From Acidobacteriota bacterium (GTDB lineage Bacteria > Acidobacteriota > Terriglobia > Acidiferrales > UBA7541), in contig JABCYZ010000016.1 in NCBI GenBank assembly GCA_013289955.1, positions 58,796 through 122,795 of the forward strand: DNA of 64,000 nucleotides, read 5' to 3'. Below, piece after piece: positions 53,955-63,152 of the stretch. A program made the translations under genes and the position numbers. Each line of letters begins with the position of its first letter. Positions within the stretch are counted from its first letter, which is position 1. Under the pieces are notes generated by a model. The model saw nothing but the letters and a program-made list of their open reading frames with translations. It did not search any database and was not told the origin of the DNA.

Positions 53955-53961
53955 TCCCGGC

Positions 53962-56900
53962 ATGATTCCCGAAGCGCGCGTGGCCCAGCCGGTCACCGTA
54001 TCAGAAGCCGTGCGCCTGGCGCGCGAAATTTTCAGCCTGGATGTCTCCGCCAAATGTCTTCCCGGCGAGTACGACGACAATTTTCATCTCGCCTCTGCCG
54101 GCGGACGCGAATTTGTACTGAAAATCATGCATCCGGCGAGGGAGCAGTCTTTCGTCGAGATGCAGTGCCAGGCGCTCGAGCACTTGGCCAGGCGCGCGCC
54201 CCAGCTTCGATTGCCGAGCGTCTGCCGAACGCCAGGCGGCGACGCGTTCACCGTTCTGACGCTCTCAGACGGTACGAAGCGTCTCCTCTGGCTGCTCACG
54301 TTTGTTCAGGGAACCGTTCTCGCGAAAGTAAACCCGCACAGCCCCGGGCTGCTCGAGAGTCTCGGCCGGTTTCTCGGCGAGATGGATGCCGCGCTAGAGA
54401 ATTTCTCTCATCCCGCCGCCCATCGGGAATTGAAATGGGATCTCGCTTGCGCCGGCTGGATTCAGGACTATCTCCACCACATTGGAGATCCCGGGCGTCG
54501 CGCGATCGTTGAGCGCTTTCTTGCACGGTACGTATCGGAGGTTCTGCCGGCGCTGAAATCGCTGCGACGCAGCGTCATCTATGGGGACGCGAATGATTAC
54601 AACGTGCTGGTCGGCCCCCCGTGGCCGCAACCCCGAAAAGTAGCCAGCCTGATCGATTTCGGGGACATGCACTTTGGTCTCACCGTCTCCGAGGTGGCAA
54701 TCGCGGCTGCTTACGCGATGCTTGGCGAGAGAGACCCGCTACCCGCGGCCAGCGCCGTCGTCGCCGGATATCACAGTGTTTTTCCGCTCCATGAGGCGGA
54801 GATCGCCGTGCTCTATGCGCTGATCGGAATGCGGCTCGCCGTCAGCGTCACGAATTCCGCCCACCGCAAGTCCCTCGTTCCCGACGACCCCTACGTGACG
54901 GTTACGGAGGGTCCTGCTTGGGAGGCGCTCCGGAAGCTGGCGGCCGTCCATCCAAGATTTGCTTACTACCGCTTTCGCGATGCTTGCGGTTTGCCCGCCG
55001 TGCCGCAAAGCGAGAAGGTCGAGCGATGGCTTGGTTCCCAGGCGGGCAGCGCGCGGTCGATCCTCGATGCCGATTTCCGTACCTCCCCGAGCGTAGTCTT
55101 TGATTTGAGCGTCGGCAGCACGTTCCTTGGCGCTGATCCGAGGGCGGCAGAGGCCGAAAACCTCAGCCAGGCGATCTTCCGCAAATTGAAGAGCGCAAAT
55201 GCCTCCGTTGGAGTCGGACGCTACAACGAACCACGCCTCGTCTATACCTCTCCCCTTTTCGGAATCACCGCAAGCCCCACCGCTGAGCGCCGAACGGTTC
55301 ATCTGGGAATCGATCTATTCGCCGCTCCCGGCACGCGGGTCCACGCGCCGCTGGATGGCGTGGTCCACGCCGTCGCCATCAACACTGCGCCGCTCGACTA
55401 CGGACTGCTTGTAATTCTTCGTCACACGACCCCCGACGGACTGGAATTTTTCACGCTCTATGGCCATCTTCGGCGCGACACCTTCGATACGCTGCAACCC
55501 GGGGAGCGCCTTGCCTGCGGCCAGCAATTCGCCTCGATCGGCGATGTTCATGAAAACGGCGGCTGGCCGCCTCACCTTCATTTTCAGGTCATCGTGGACC
55601 TGCTCGACCACGGTTCGGATTTTCCCGGCGTGGCCCCCGCCTCCGAGCGCAACGTATGGACATCCCTTTCGCCCGATCCCAATTTGCTGCTCGGCATTCC
55701 CGCCGTGCGCTTCCCGCCGAAGGAGCCGAATTCGGGAGAGACTCTTTCCGCTCGTCGCGAGATCCTCGGCAAAAATCTCAGCATTTCGTATGAGCAGCCA
55801 CTGAAAATTGTCCGTGGCTGGATGCAATATCTCTACGATGACACTGGCCGCGCCTTTCTCGACGCTTACAACAACGTTCCGCTCGTCGGCCACAGCCATC
55901 CGCGCGTCGTGCGTGCTGTCCAGGAGCAGATCGCCCTTCTCAACACCAATACCCGCTACCTCCACGACAATGTGAACCGCTACGCCGAGCGCCTCACGCG
56001 TCTGCTGCCGGAGCCGCTGCGCGTCTGTTATTTCGTCAACTCCGGCAGTGAAGCCAACGAACTTGCGCTACGTCTCGCCCGCACGCACACCGGCCGCGAA
56101 GATGTCGTCGTTCTCGAACACGCCTACCATGGCCATACGACAACACTCATCGATATCAGCCCGTACAAATTTGACGGCCCCGGCGGATGCGGCCGCAAGC
56201 CCTGGGTCCACGTCGCGCCCATTCCCGACGACTATCGCGGGCCTTACCGGCGCGGAGATGCCGACGCGGGAAAAAAGTACGCGCAGCGCGTCGCGGAGGT
56301 TCTGGAAAACATGCGCCCGGAAGGCCGAAGCCCGGCTGCGTTCATCGCCGAAACGCTTCCGAGCGTCGCCGGTCAAATCGTTTTTCCGCGGGGGTACCTC
56401 GCCGAAACCTACAAGCACGTCCGCGCCGCAGGGGCCCTTGCAATCGCCGACGAAGTGCAGGTCGGCTTCGGCCGCCTCGGCACGCATTTCTGGGGATTCG
56501 AGACGCAAGGCGTGGTCCCGGACATTGTCGTGCTCGCGAAACCAATCGGAAACGCGTTCCCGTTAGCGGCTGTTGTGACCACGCAGGAGATCGCCCGAAG
56601 CTACAACAACGGCATGGAGTTCTTCAGCACGTTCGGCGGCAATCCCGTTGCCTGCGCGGCGGGACTCGCTGTCCTCGAAGTGCTTGAGGAAGAGCAACTC
56701 CAGGAAAACGCTTCGCGCACGGGAGGCTATCTCGCGGAGGGGCTCAAAGCTCTCGGAGAAAAGCACGCTCTGATTGGCGACGTTCGTGGCGCGGGACTCT
56801 TCCTCGGCCTAGACCTGGTTCTCGATCGTGAAACGCGCGCGCCCGCCCCGCGGCAAGCTTCCTACGTCGTCAATCGCCTCCGCGAGCGCGGCATTCTCAC

Positions 56901-57030
56901 CGGCACCGACGGCCCGCATCATAACGTCATGAAACTGCGCCCGCCGCTGAATTTCAGGCAAGCCGACGCCGAACTTCTGGTAACCACTCTCAGCGCGATC
57001 CTTGCCGAGGACGCCGCCCAACCCGGCTGA
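53962..57030 (+). CDS. Fusion: APH-type kinase + M23 peptidase-like domain + class III aminotransferase
   Basis: A 1022-residue protein with three domains. Residues 1-330: aminoglycoside-phosphotransferase/choline-kinase fold (VIYGDANDYNVLVG and SLIDFGDMHFG, the catalytic loop and DFG). Residues 430-570: M23/LytM-like (HLGIDLFAAPGTRVHAPLDG with HxxxD, and PPHLHFQVI with HxH), so zinc ligands are kept. Residues 600-1015: class III PLP aminotransferase (FVNSGSEANELALRLARTHT, HAYHGHTT, IADEVQVGFGRLG, PLP Lys in VLAKPIGNAFP). Human hydroxylysine kinase and the PLP phospho-lyases AGXT2L1/2 are homologous to the two outer domains, so a phosphorylate-then-eliminate reaction on an amino alcohol is likely. 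Confidence 0.9.
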   Translation: MIPEARVAQPVTVSEAVRLAREIFSLDVSAKCLPGEYDDNFHLASAGGREFVLKIMHPAREQSFVEMQCQALEHLARRAPQLRLPSVCRTPGGDAFTVLTLSDGTKRLLWLLTFVQGTVLAKVNPHSPGLLESLGRFLGEMDAALENFSHPAAHRELKWDLACAGWIQDYLHHIGDPGRRAIVERFLARYVSEVLPALKSLRRSVIYGDANDYNVLVGPPWPQPRKVASLIDFGDMHFGLTVSEVAIAAAYAMLGERDPLPAASAVVAGYHSVFPLHEAEIAVLYALIGMRLAVSVTNSAHRKSLVPDDPYVTVTEGPAWEALRKLAAVHPRFAYYRFRDACGLPAVPQSEKVERWLGSQAGSARSILDADFRTSPSVVFDLSVGSTFLGADPRAAEAENLSQAIFRKLKSANASVGVGRYNEPRLVYTSPLFGITASPTAERRTVHLGIDLFAAPGTRVHAPLDGVVHAVAINTAPLDYGLLVILRHTTPDGLEFFTLYGHLRRDTFDTLQPGERLACGQQFASIGDVHENGGWPPHLHFQVIVDLLDHGSDFPGVAPASERNVWTSLSPDPNLLLGIPAVRFPPKEPNSGETLSARREILGKNLSISYEQPLKIVRGWMQYLYDDTGRAFLDAYNNVPLVGHSHPRVVRAVQEQIALLNTNTRYLHDNVNRYAERLTRLLPEPLRVCYFVNSGSEANELALRLARTHTGREDVVVLEHAYHGHTTTLIDISPYKFDGPGGCGRKPWVHVAPIPDDYRGPYRRGDADAGKKYAQRVAEVLENMRPEGRSPAAFIAETLPSVAGQIVFPRGYLAETYKHVRAAGALAIADEVQVGFGRLGTHFWGFETQGVVPDIVVLAKPIGNAFPLAAVVTTQEIARSYNNGMEFFSTFGGNPVACAAGLAVLEVLEEEQLQENASRTGGYLAEGLKALGEKHALIGDVRGAGLFLGLDLVLDRETRAPAPRQASYVVNRLRERGILTGTDGPHHNVMKLRPPLNFRQADAELLVTTLSAILAEDAAQPG

Positions 57031-57044
57031 CCCTGAACTCCTGA

Positions 57045-57203
57045 CTGGACACCGGGGCACGCCCGGCGAATCCGCACCTGGATGACATCGCCGAACGATC
57101 CGGCTTGAACTCTTCGGAAGTTCTCGCTACGCTTTTCGTTCTGGAGAGGAAAGGCATCGTCCGGCAATTTTCGGGAAAGCAGTCCAACAAAGTGTTGTTT
57201 TAG
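57045..57203 (+). pseudogene. dprA: C-terminal remnant of dprA
   Basis: Between the fusion gene and topA the + strand reads NPHLDDIAERSGLNSSEVLA then TLFVLERKGIVRQFSGKQ and SNKVLF, ending at TAG 57201-57203. This is the winged-helix C-terminal domain of DprA (DNA-processing protein A), which normally ends a protein of about 360 residues. The frame is closed upstream by TGA at 57042-57044 and there is no usable start, so only the tail survives. dprA commonly precedes topA in bacteria. The 157 bases from here to topA hold nothing else recognised. Confidence 0.75.
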
Positions 57204-57360
57204 CGGCAGATACGGCGCGAATCGCCCTCGGGTCCTCCGGCATCTAAACGCTCTGAGTATCCCGGATGCGGATCGCAGCATCTAGTCTAAGTTAGCGAGA
57301 AGGACACACGCCGCCCTCTCCAGCTCTCCCAGCAGCACATTACGGGGTTACAAAGAAAAG

Positions 57361-60048
57361 ATGGCTCGTTCGCTTGTGATCGTTGAGTCGCCTGCAAAGG
57401 CGAAGACAATTAACAAATACCTTGGGCGGAATTTCCTCGTCAAGGCCTCCATCGGCCACGTGATGGACCTGCCCAAGAAGACGATCGGCATCCGTCTGCC
57501 CGGGGAAGAAGAGAGCAACGGCAAGAAAAAGAAGCGAGCCAAGAAGGGCGCGAAGAAAGTAAAAGAAAAGCCGGTTCGTCCCCCCATCTCCCTCGACGAC
57601 GAAAAAATCTTCGAGCCCACTCTTCAAATCATCGCCGGCAAAGGCAAGATCATCAACGACCTCCGCAAAGCTGCGAACACCGCGGACGCCATCTATCTCG
57701 CGGGCGACCCGGACCGCGAAGGCGAAGCCATTTCCGCGCACCTCGCCATGGTGCTGTCGAAGCCGTCCAAATATCCGGAGCAGGAACCCACCGTCTCGCG
57801 CTTCAAGAAAAAGAACGTCAAGCCCGAAGTGGTGGAAGAACCGAAGGAAGAAGCGAAGAAAGAAATTCCGGCCATCGATCCAAAGAAAATCTTCCGCGTT
57901 ACGTTCAACGAGATCACGCCCAAAGCGATTCGCGCGGCCTTCGAGCACCCCAGAAAAGTCGACGCAAATCTAGTCGACGCCCAGCAAGCCCGCCGCGTGC
58001 TCGACCGCATCGTGGGCTACAAGGTCTCTCCGCTTCTCTGGAATAAAGTCCGCCGCGGTCTTTCCGCAGGGCGGGTGCAGACGGTCGCTCTTCGCCTGAT
58101 CGTTGAGCGCGAGCAGGAAATTCGCGCATTCGTCCCGCAGGAATACTGGACGATTCACGCGATGCTCGATGCCGGGCAGCCGCCGCTGTTTGAAGCCAAG
58201 CTATCGAAGCACAAGGGCGAAGACATCGAAGTCGCCAACCAGGAAGCCGCCGATAAGATCGTCGCCGCGGTGAGCAAAGCAAAATGGCAAGTTGCCAGCG
58301 TCACGCAAAGAGAAAAGAAAAGGAACCCGCCTCCGCCCTTCACTACGTCGAAGCTGCAACAGGCCTCCTATAACCGGCTTCGTTACTCGGCAAAAAATAC
58401 CATGCGAGTGGCCCAGGGCCTGTATGAAGGCGTCGAACTCGGCAGCGAAGGCTCCGTTGCGCTGATCACTTACATGCGCACGGACTCTGTAAACGTTTCG
58501 CAGGATGCGCTGGCGCAGGTACGCGAGCTCATCCCTGAAAAATTCGGCTCCGCCTATCTGCCGGAGAAGCCCAACTACTACAAATCCAAGAAAGACGCGC
58601 AAGAAGCGCACGAAGCCGTCCGCCCAACGGATGTAACGCGCACGCCGGAAGACGTCCGCAAGTATCTGAAGGAGGATCAATTCAAGCTGTATCAATTGAT
58701 CTGGCAGAGATTTGTGGCTTCCCAAATGATGCCGGCGGTGTTCGATCAGACGACGATTGACATTTCCGCGGCGGACTACACGTTCCGCGCGACCGGAATG
58801 GTGCAGAAATTCGCCGGCTATCTGGCCGTGTATCAGGCCGAGGTTGTGGATGTGGCCGACGACGAAAAGAGCGACGAAGGCGAGGGCAATGCTCTTCCGC
58901 GTGTAACCGAGGGCCAGGCGCTCAGGCTCGACAAAATCCGTCCCGACCAGCACTTTACGCAGCCTCCGCCCCGTTATAACGATGCGACGCTCGTCAAGGA
59001 TCTGGAAGAAAAAGGTATTGGCCGTCCTTCCACCTATGCCTCGATCATTTCCGTCATCGTCGAGCGCGAATACGTAATCAAGGAGCAGGGCCGTTTCTCG
59101 CCGACCATGCTGGGCGAGCGCGTGAGCTTGCTGCTCGTCAAAAGCTTTGAAGATATTTTCGATGTCACCTTCACCGCTCGCCTCGAAGAAGAACTGGACG
59201 AAATCGAAGAAGGCAAACTCCCCTGGCGCGAAGCCGTAAAGGAATTCTGGGAAAAGTTCATCGTCGATCTCGACCGCGCCGACGACGAGATGCTCTCTTA
59301 CAAAGCGGGCATTCCCACCGGCAAAAAGTGCGAAAAGTGCGGGGAAGGCGAACTGCTCGAGCGCATCAGCCGCCTGGGTTTCTTTTTGGGCTGCTCACGC
59401 TATCCCGACTGCGATTTTATCCAGGATTTGTCCCCTGCCCTGCCGGACGCAGCTCCGGGTGAAGTAAAAGTCGAGTATTGCCACAACTGCGGCAAGGAGA
59501 TGGTTATCAAGGCGGGCCGGTTCGGACCGTTTCTGGCGTGCTCCGCATATCCGGATTGCCAGACCACCCGCCGTCTTGTCGAGGGCACGCGCAGATCCAT
59601 GCAGCCCGACGAGCTGCTCGACGAAAAATGCACGCTCTGCGGCAACGGCCTTGTCAAGAAACACGGCCGCTTCGGCGAATTCATCGGCTGCACCGGCTAT
59701 CCCAAGTGCAAATACACGCGCCCCATCACCATGGGCATCCAATGTCCGAAGTGCAAGGAAGGCGAATTCGTCCGCCGCGGCAGCGCCGGAAAAGGCGGCC
59801 GTGGCCGTCCGCGCATATTCTACGGCTGCTCGCGCTATCCCGATTGCGATTTTACGACGCCCTTCATGCCCATCGCCGAGCCGTGCCCCAAGTGCGGAGC
59901 CCCGTTCATCGTCGAAAAGAAAACCAAGATTGGTTTGGTGCACACCTGCCTGAAGGAAAGCTGCGACTGGGAGAAGCTGGCGCCTGAACCCGCTGCGCAG
60001 CCGCAAGTTCAGCCGGAAGAAGCTACACCGGTTGGGGCCAAGCCGTAA
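57361..60048 (+). CDS. topA: DNA topoisomerase I
   Basis: An 895-residue type IA topoisomerase. The Toprim domain starts SLVIVESPAKAKTINKYL and carries GDPDREGEAISAHLA, with two inserted segments (Lys-rich around residues 50-75 and Glu/Lys-rich around 140-180) that lengthen it. The catalytic Tyr lies in ALITYMRTDSVNVSQ; GIGRPSTYASII follows. From about residue 640 come four or five C4 zinc-ribbon modules (CEKCGEGELLERI, CHNCGKEM, CTLCGNGLVKKHGRFG, CPKCKEGEF, CPKCGAPF), the usual TopA tail. It relaxes negative supercoils. It sits between the dprA remnant and a Xer recombinase, an old bacterial gene order. Confidence 0.97.
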   Translation: MARSLVIVESPAKAKTINKYLGRNFLVKASIGHVMDLPKKTIGIRLPGEEESNGKKKKRAKKGAKKVKEKPVRPPISLDDEKIFEPTLQIIAGKGKIINDLRKAANTADAIYLAGDPDREGEAISAHLAMVLSKPSKYPEQEPTVSRFKKKNVKPEVVEEPKEEAKKEIPAIDPKKIFRVTFNEITPKAIRAAFEHPRKVDANLVDAQQARRVLDRIVGYKVSPLLWNKVRRGLSAGRVQTVALRLIVEREQEIRAFVPQEYWTIHAMLDAGQPPLFEAKLSKHKGEDIEVANQEAADKIVAAVSKAKWQVASVTQREKKRNPPPPFTTSKLQQASYNRLRYSAKNTMRVAQGLYEGVELGSEGSVALITYMRTDSVNVSQDALAQVRELIPEKFGSAYLPEKPNYYKSKKDAQEAHEAVRPTDVTRTPEDVRKYLKEDQFKLYQLIWQRFVASQMMPAVFDQTTIDISAADYTFRATGMVQKFAGYLAVYQAEVVDVADDEKSDEGEGNALPRVTEGQALRLDKIRPDQHFTQPPPRYNDATLVKDLEEKGIGRPSTYASIISVIVEREYVIKEQGRFSPTMLGERVSLLLVKSFEDIFDVTFTARLEEELDEIEEGKLPWREAVKEFWEKFIVDLDRADDEMLSYKAGIPTGKKCEKCGEGELLERISRLGFFLGCSRYPDCDFIQDLSPALPDAAPGEVKVEYCHNCGKEMVIKAGRFGPFLACSAYPDCQTTRRLVEGTRRSMQPDELLDEKCTLCGNGLVKKHGRFGEFIGCTGYPKCKYTRPITMGIQCPKCKEGEFVRRGSAGKGGRGRPRIFYGCSRYPDCDFTTPFMPIAEPCPKCGAPFIVEKKTKIGLVHTCLKESCDWEKLAPEPAAQPQVQPEEATPVGAKP

Positions 60049-60202
60049 CTCATCCCGCGGATGGTTTGGCTTCGCTTTGGCGGGGGAACTTCCCAGTCCG
60101 TGCTTGATCAATCCGATTGGCCCGAACAAAGCGATTAGAGCCAGCCCAGTTTTCTGAAGGACTGGTGCGCTGATTAGGCCCCTTTGACCGAGATAGCTGT
60201 CC

Positions 60203-60208
60203 TATAAT
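60203..60208 (+). promoter_or_regulatory. Consensus -10 hexamer upstream of the Xer gene
   Basis: A perfect TATAAT lies 38 bases before ATG 60247; TTGACC at 60184-60189 is only 13 bases upstream, too close for an ideal -35. GGAGGAG at 60215-60221 is too far from the ATG to be an optimal Shine-Dalgarno. Confidence 0.45.
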
Positions 60209-60246
60209 CAGTGACGGAGGAGCAGCCGAGTTCCCCGCGACGCAAA

Positions 60247-61254
60247 ATGAAAACAGCTATCGGCAAATATCTCGAATACCTTCGGGCAGTGAAGAATTCC
60301 TCGCCGCACACCATTTCCAACTACGGCAAGGATCTCGCCCAATTCGTCGCCTATCTCTCTCCGCCTGGTCTCGAGCCGCCCGCGCTAACCGCCGTCACGC
60401 ACAACACCATCCGCGAATTCGTCGGCTATTTGCACGACCAACGCCTTCAAAAGAGCTCGATCGCCCGCAAGCTGGCCGCGCTCCGCTCCTTTTTCAAGTA
60501 CTGCGTCCGCGAAGGCCGCTTGGAGGAAAATCCCGCGCGGCTTGTCCCGACTCCGAAGCTGCCCAAACGCATCCCCTCCGTGCTTTCCGCCGAAGAGATG
60601 AACGGCTTTCTGAATCAGCTCGCGGAGATGGGCCCCGCTTCGAGCGCCCCAGGCGGGCCTCCGAGGAAGAACGCCAATGCTTCTCCCCGCAGACTCGCCG
60701 CACTTCAAGAGGAAGGCCTCCTGCTCCGCCGAGACCGCGCTCTGCTCGAATTGCTCTACGCCGCTGGCCTTCGCGTCAGCGAGCTCACCGGCCTCAACCT
60801 ATCCGACATCGAGCGAAAAGATCTCATGCTGCGTGTCCGCGGCAAGGGCGACAAGGAGCGCATCGTCCCCTACGGCTCGAAAGCCCAGGAAGCGCTCGAC
60901 AAATATTGGCCCCTGCGCGAGCATTTGCTCCTGGAAGCCTCGAACCGTCGCGGCCGGCACCGCGATGCCCCTCACACCGAAGCCGTTTTCCTGAATTACG
61001 CCGGTCGCCGCCTTACGCAACGCTCCGTCGGCCGCATCGTCAAGAAATACGTCCGCCTCGTCAACGCCAACTGGGACATGCACCCCCACTCCCTCCGCCA
61101 CGCCTTTGCCACTCATCTCCTCGCTGATGGCGCCGATCTCCGAGCCATCCAGGAACTCCTCGGCCACCAATCGCTCTCCACCACCCAAAAATACACGCAC
61201 GCCTCCATTCGCCAGCTGATGGACATCTACGACAAGGCGCATCCGCACGCGTAA
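60247..61254 (+). CDS. xerC: XerC/XerD-type tyrosine recombinase
   Basis: A 335-residue integrase-family recombinase starting MKTAIGKYLEYLRAVKNSSP; a GTG at 60211 is a less likely start because it would fall at or before the transcription start. The N-terminal SAM-like domain (residues 1-90) is followed by a catalytic domain with Arg in YAAGLRVSELTGLNL, the Lys-bearing VRGKGDKERIVPYGS, HPHSLRHAFATHL (His, Arg), LLGHQSLSTTQKYTH (His, Tyr). It carries an insert of about 25 residues (SSAPGGPPRKNANASPRR) between the domains. It resolves chromosome dimers at dif. The topA-xer order supports XerC; XerD cannot be excluded. Confidence 0.9.
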   Translation: MKTAIGKYLEYLRAVKNSSPHTISNYGKDLAQFVAYLSPPGLEPPALTAVTHNTIREFVGYLHDQRLQKSSIARKLAALRSFFKYCVREGRLEENPARLVPTPKLPKRIPSVLSAEEMNGFLNQLAEMGPASSAPGGPPRKNANASPRRLAALQEEGLLLRRDRALLELLYAAGLRVSELTGLNLSDIERKDLMLRVRGKGDKERIVPYGSKAQEALDKYWPLREHLLLEASNRRGRHRDAPHTEAVFLNYAGRRLTQRSVGRIVKKYVRLVNANWDMHPHSLRHAFATHLLADGADLRAIQELLGHQSLSTTQKYTHASIRQLMDIYDKAHPHA

Positions 61255-61382
61255 ACAATTCCGGATTCCGCTCGTAGCTTCCTCAAACGAAGATTCGAGC
61301 ACGCGGGAGTCGCCGGATCGTCGGCACGATTCTCGGCTTCCTTTTCGACTTCTGTTTTTCCCACGAGGAGCGGCCGGTGCAT

Positions 61383-62189
61383 TTACCGATCGTTTCCGAG
61401 GAACTCCCTGGCAATCGCGTTACATTCTCTGAAGGCCGCTTCTTCGCTGTGCGGGCTATGTTTGCCGTTGCCCAGAAACCTCATCGCCGCTTGCGGCACT
61501 GCCTTGCTGACAAGATCCATCTCCCCGGGTTCGGTTCGGGGATCGAGGCTTCCGTGCAAAAATAACGCCGGCACCCCAAGTTCCCGGAGTTGCCCGTCGT
61601 ACAAATCCTCATCCGGCCGTTTTACGGAATCCGCAATCCGAAACCACACGCCGCAATTCCGCTCCAGCACTGCCGGCCATTGCGCCGCTCCGTGGTCTTC
61701 TGCCAGGAGCCTCTTCGTCTCTTCTCCCAAATCTTCAGGATTCGCGGCAAATCGCTCAAAGAACGATCTCGATCCCGGCTTTCTCCGCAGAAAATGGAAC
61801 GCTTCCAGAATCAGACACTCGCAGCGCTTTGGCGCCGCTAGCCCGGTCATTAGGCTGATGACCGCCCCATCGCTGTGTCCCCACAATGCGGCTCGCTCGA
61901 TCCCCAGCGCGTCAAGAAACAGGAGAGTCTCTGCCGCCGCGCGCCGGTGAAAATCCAGCGGCATCTCTCCCGGGACTCGCGTCGAGTGCCCGTATCCTGT
62001 ACGGTCGGGAATCAGGATCCGGTATTCGCTCTCGAGCGCCCGAATCTGGCGATCAAAGGGATAGATTCTATAGCCCCAGCCGCCGTGCAGAAATACCAGC
62101 GGCTTTCCTCGCCCATATTCCCGGTAGTGGATCGTTAGAGGACTAATCCCTGGCGCATGCGGCGAGTCGCGGAGTTCGACCGTTGGCAC
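61383..62189 (-). CDS. Alpha/beta-fold hydrolase
   Basis: A 268-residue protein from GTG 62189. It has the oxyanion loop LVFLHGGWGYRIYPFDRQI, PDRTGYGHSTR, the nucleophile elbow LWGHSDGAVISLM (GxSxG), an Asp in LFLHGSLDPRTEPGEM and the His in GNGKHSPHSEEAA. It is a single-domain esterase or lipase-like enzyme whose substrate is unknown. It is followed on its strand by the Xer gene end, convergent, 128 bases away. Confidence 0.88.
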   Translation of the reverse strand: MPTVELRDSPHAPGISPLTIHYREYGRGKPLVFLHGGWGYRIYPFDRQIRALESEYRILIPDRTGYGHSTRVPGEMPLDFHRRAAAETLLFLDALGIERAALWGHSDGAVISLMTGLAAPKRCECLILEAFHFLRRKPGSRSFFERFAANPEDLGEETKRLLAEDHGAAQWPAVLERNCGVWFRIADSVKRPDEDLYDGQLRELGVPALFLHGSLDPRTEPGEMDLVSKAVPQAAMRFLGNGKHSPHSEEAAFRECNAIAREFLGNDR

Positions 62190-62311
62190 CTAAGCCTGCC
62201 TTTCCGGTAAGCGCCACTCCGACTTGCCCGGTTCGAAGCTGTTTTTCGCTGCTCTCACCGGCGTACCTTACGACACCCCGTTCCCCAACTCAAGCCGCCC
62301 CGGACCGCCAA

Positions 62312-62345
62312 TAAAAAACGGCTGGCAGCAAACGCTGCCAGCCGT
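62312..62345 (-). terminator. Intrinsic terminator of the glycine-rich protein gene
   Basis: ACGGCTGGCAGC (62318-62329) pairs perfectly with GCTGCCAGCCGT (62334-62345) around a 4-base loop. On the minus strand it is followed by a run of six T (62312-62318 region), 31 bases after the stop of the glycine-rich gene. Confidence 0.9.
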
Positions 62346-62376
62346 TCTGACTTCTCAGTCGAAGATTCTGATCGAA

Positions 62377-62889
62377 TTACCGGTGCCCACCGCCGCCATG
62401 GCCTCCGCCACCGCCGTGGAAACTGCCGCCGCCACCATGGAAGCTGCCACCGCCGTGGAAGGAAGCGCCGCTACCGCCGCGGAATCCACCACCAACCGAT
62501 CCGCGTCCAGCCGCGCCACGGGCAAACCCGCCTCTTCCAGCGAATCCGGCCCCGCGTCCCTCAAATCCCCGGCCTGCAAATCCACGTCCGCCAAAACCGC
62601 CCCGTCCGCCGAAGCCCGGACGGCCCCAGTAGCCTCCACGGAACCCGTGGAACCAGGGTCCAGCTCCGATAAACACGCCGCCATAGAACCAATCGGGTCC
62701 ATAGTAACCGTAGGGCGCGCAGGCATACGGTGCATACCCGTAATATCCATACTCACAAACGGGTGCAGCATAACCGCCGTAACCGGGCCCAACTCCGATA
62801 CCAACTCCAACCCTAACCTGTGCCTGGGACGGCGTGGCCAGCGCGAAAGCGCCAACAGCCAATAACGCCAAATATTTGAAATATCTCAT
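62377..62889 (-). CDS. Exported glycine-rich low-complexity protein
   Basis: A 170-residue protein: MRYFKYLALLAVGAFALATP is a signal peptide, then VRVGVGIGVGPGYGGYAAPV, a Tyr/Pro-rich part with two Cys (CEYGYYGYAPYACAPYGYYG), and a C-terminal part of repeated GGRGF, GFEGRG, SFHGGGG and GHGGGGHR units. Such proteins are common in acidobacteria and other soil bacteria and are thought to be envelope-associated, with no proven role. GAGGACAAGAAC precedes the ATG. A perfect inverted repeat CGCAAC-AAAA-GTTGCG (62993-63008) lies 104 bases upstream, in its likely promoter region. The opposite-strand frame here is a mirror of the repeats. Confidence 0.85.
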   Translation of the reverse strand: MRYFKYLALLAVGAFALATPSQAQVRVGVGIGVGPGYGGYAAPVCEYGYYGYAPYACAPYGYYGPDWFYGGVFIGAGPWFHGFRGGYWGRPGFGGRGGFGGRGFAGRGFEGRGAGFAGRGGFARGAAGRGSVGGGFRGGSGASFHGGGSFHGGGGSFHGGGGGHGGGGHR

Positions 62890-63152
62890 GTTCTTGTCCT
62901 CGCCAGATCCGAACCTGCTCGAACCACTTCGGATCTAAGTGCTTTCAGGTGTCTCACTCATTCTGAAGCACCTATGTAGTTTAACTCCAAAACGCAACAA
63001 AAGTTGCGGTCAATCGATTCCGGGTCTCAGCTGCCCCGGGCCGCATCCTGACGCTTTTAGCCTCTCCGTGCCTTCTCTCACCTTCCCGCCCCAGCCTTAA
63101 CCTCACTTACCTTCAATTAATTGTTCGCTTATTCTTCGCTATAGGAGGACCC

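Noticed and set aside
62224..62865. A 213-residue Ala/Ser/Thr-rich plus-strand frame
   Set aside because: It is the mirror of the Gly-rich repeats; the minus-strand gene has a signal peptide, a ribosome-binding site and a perfect terminator.
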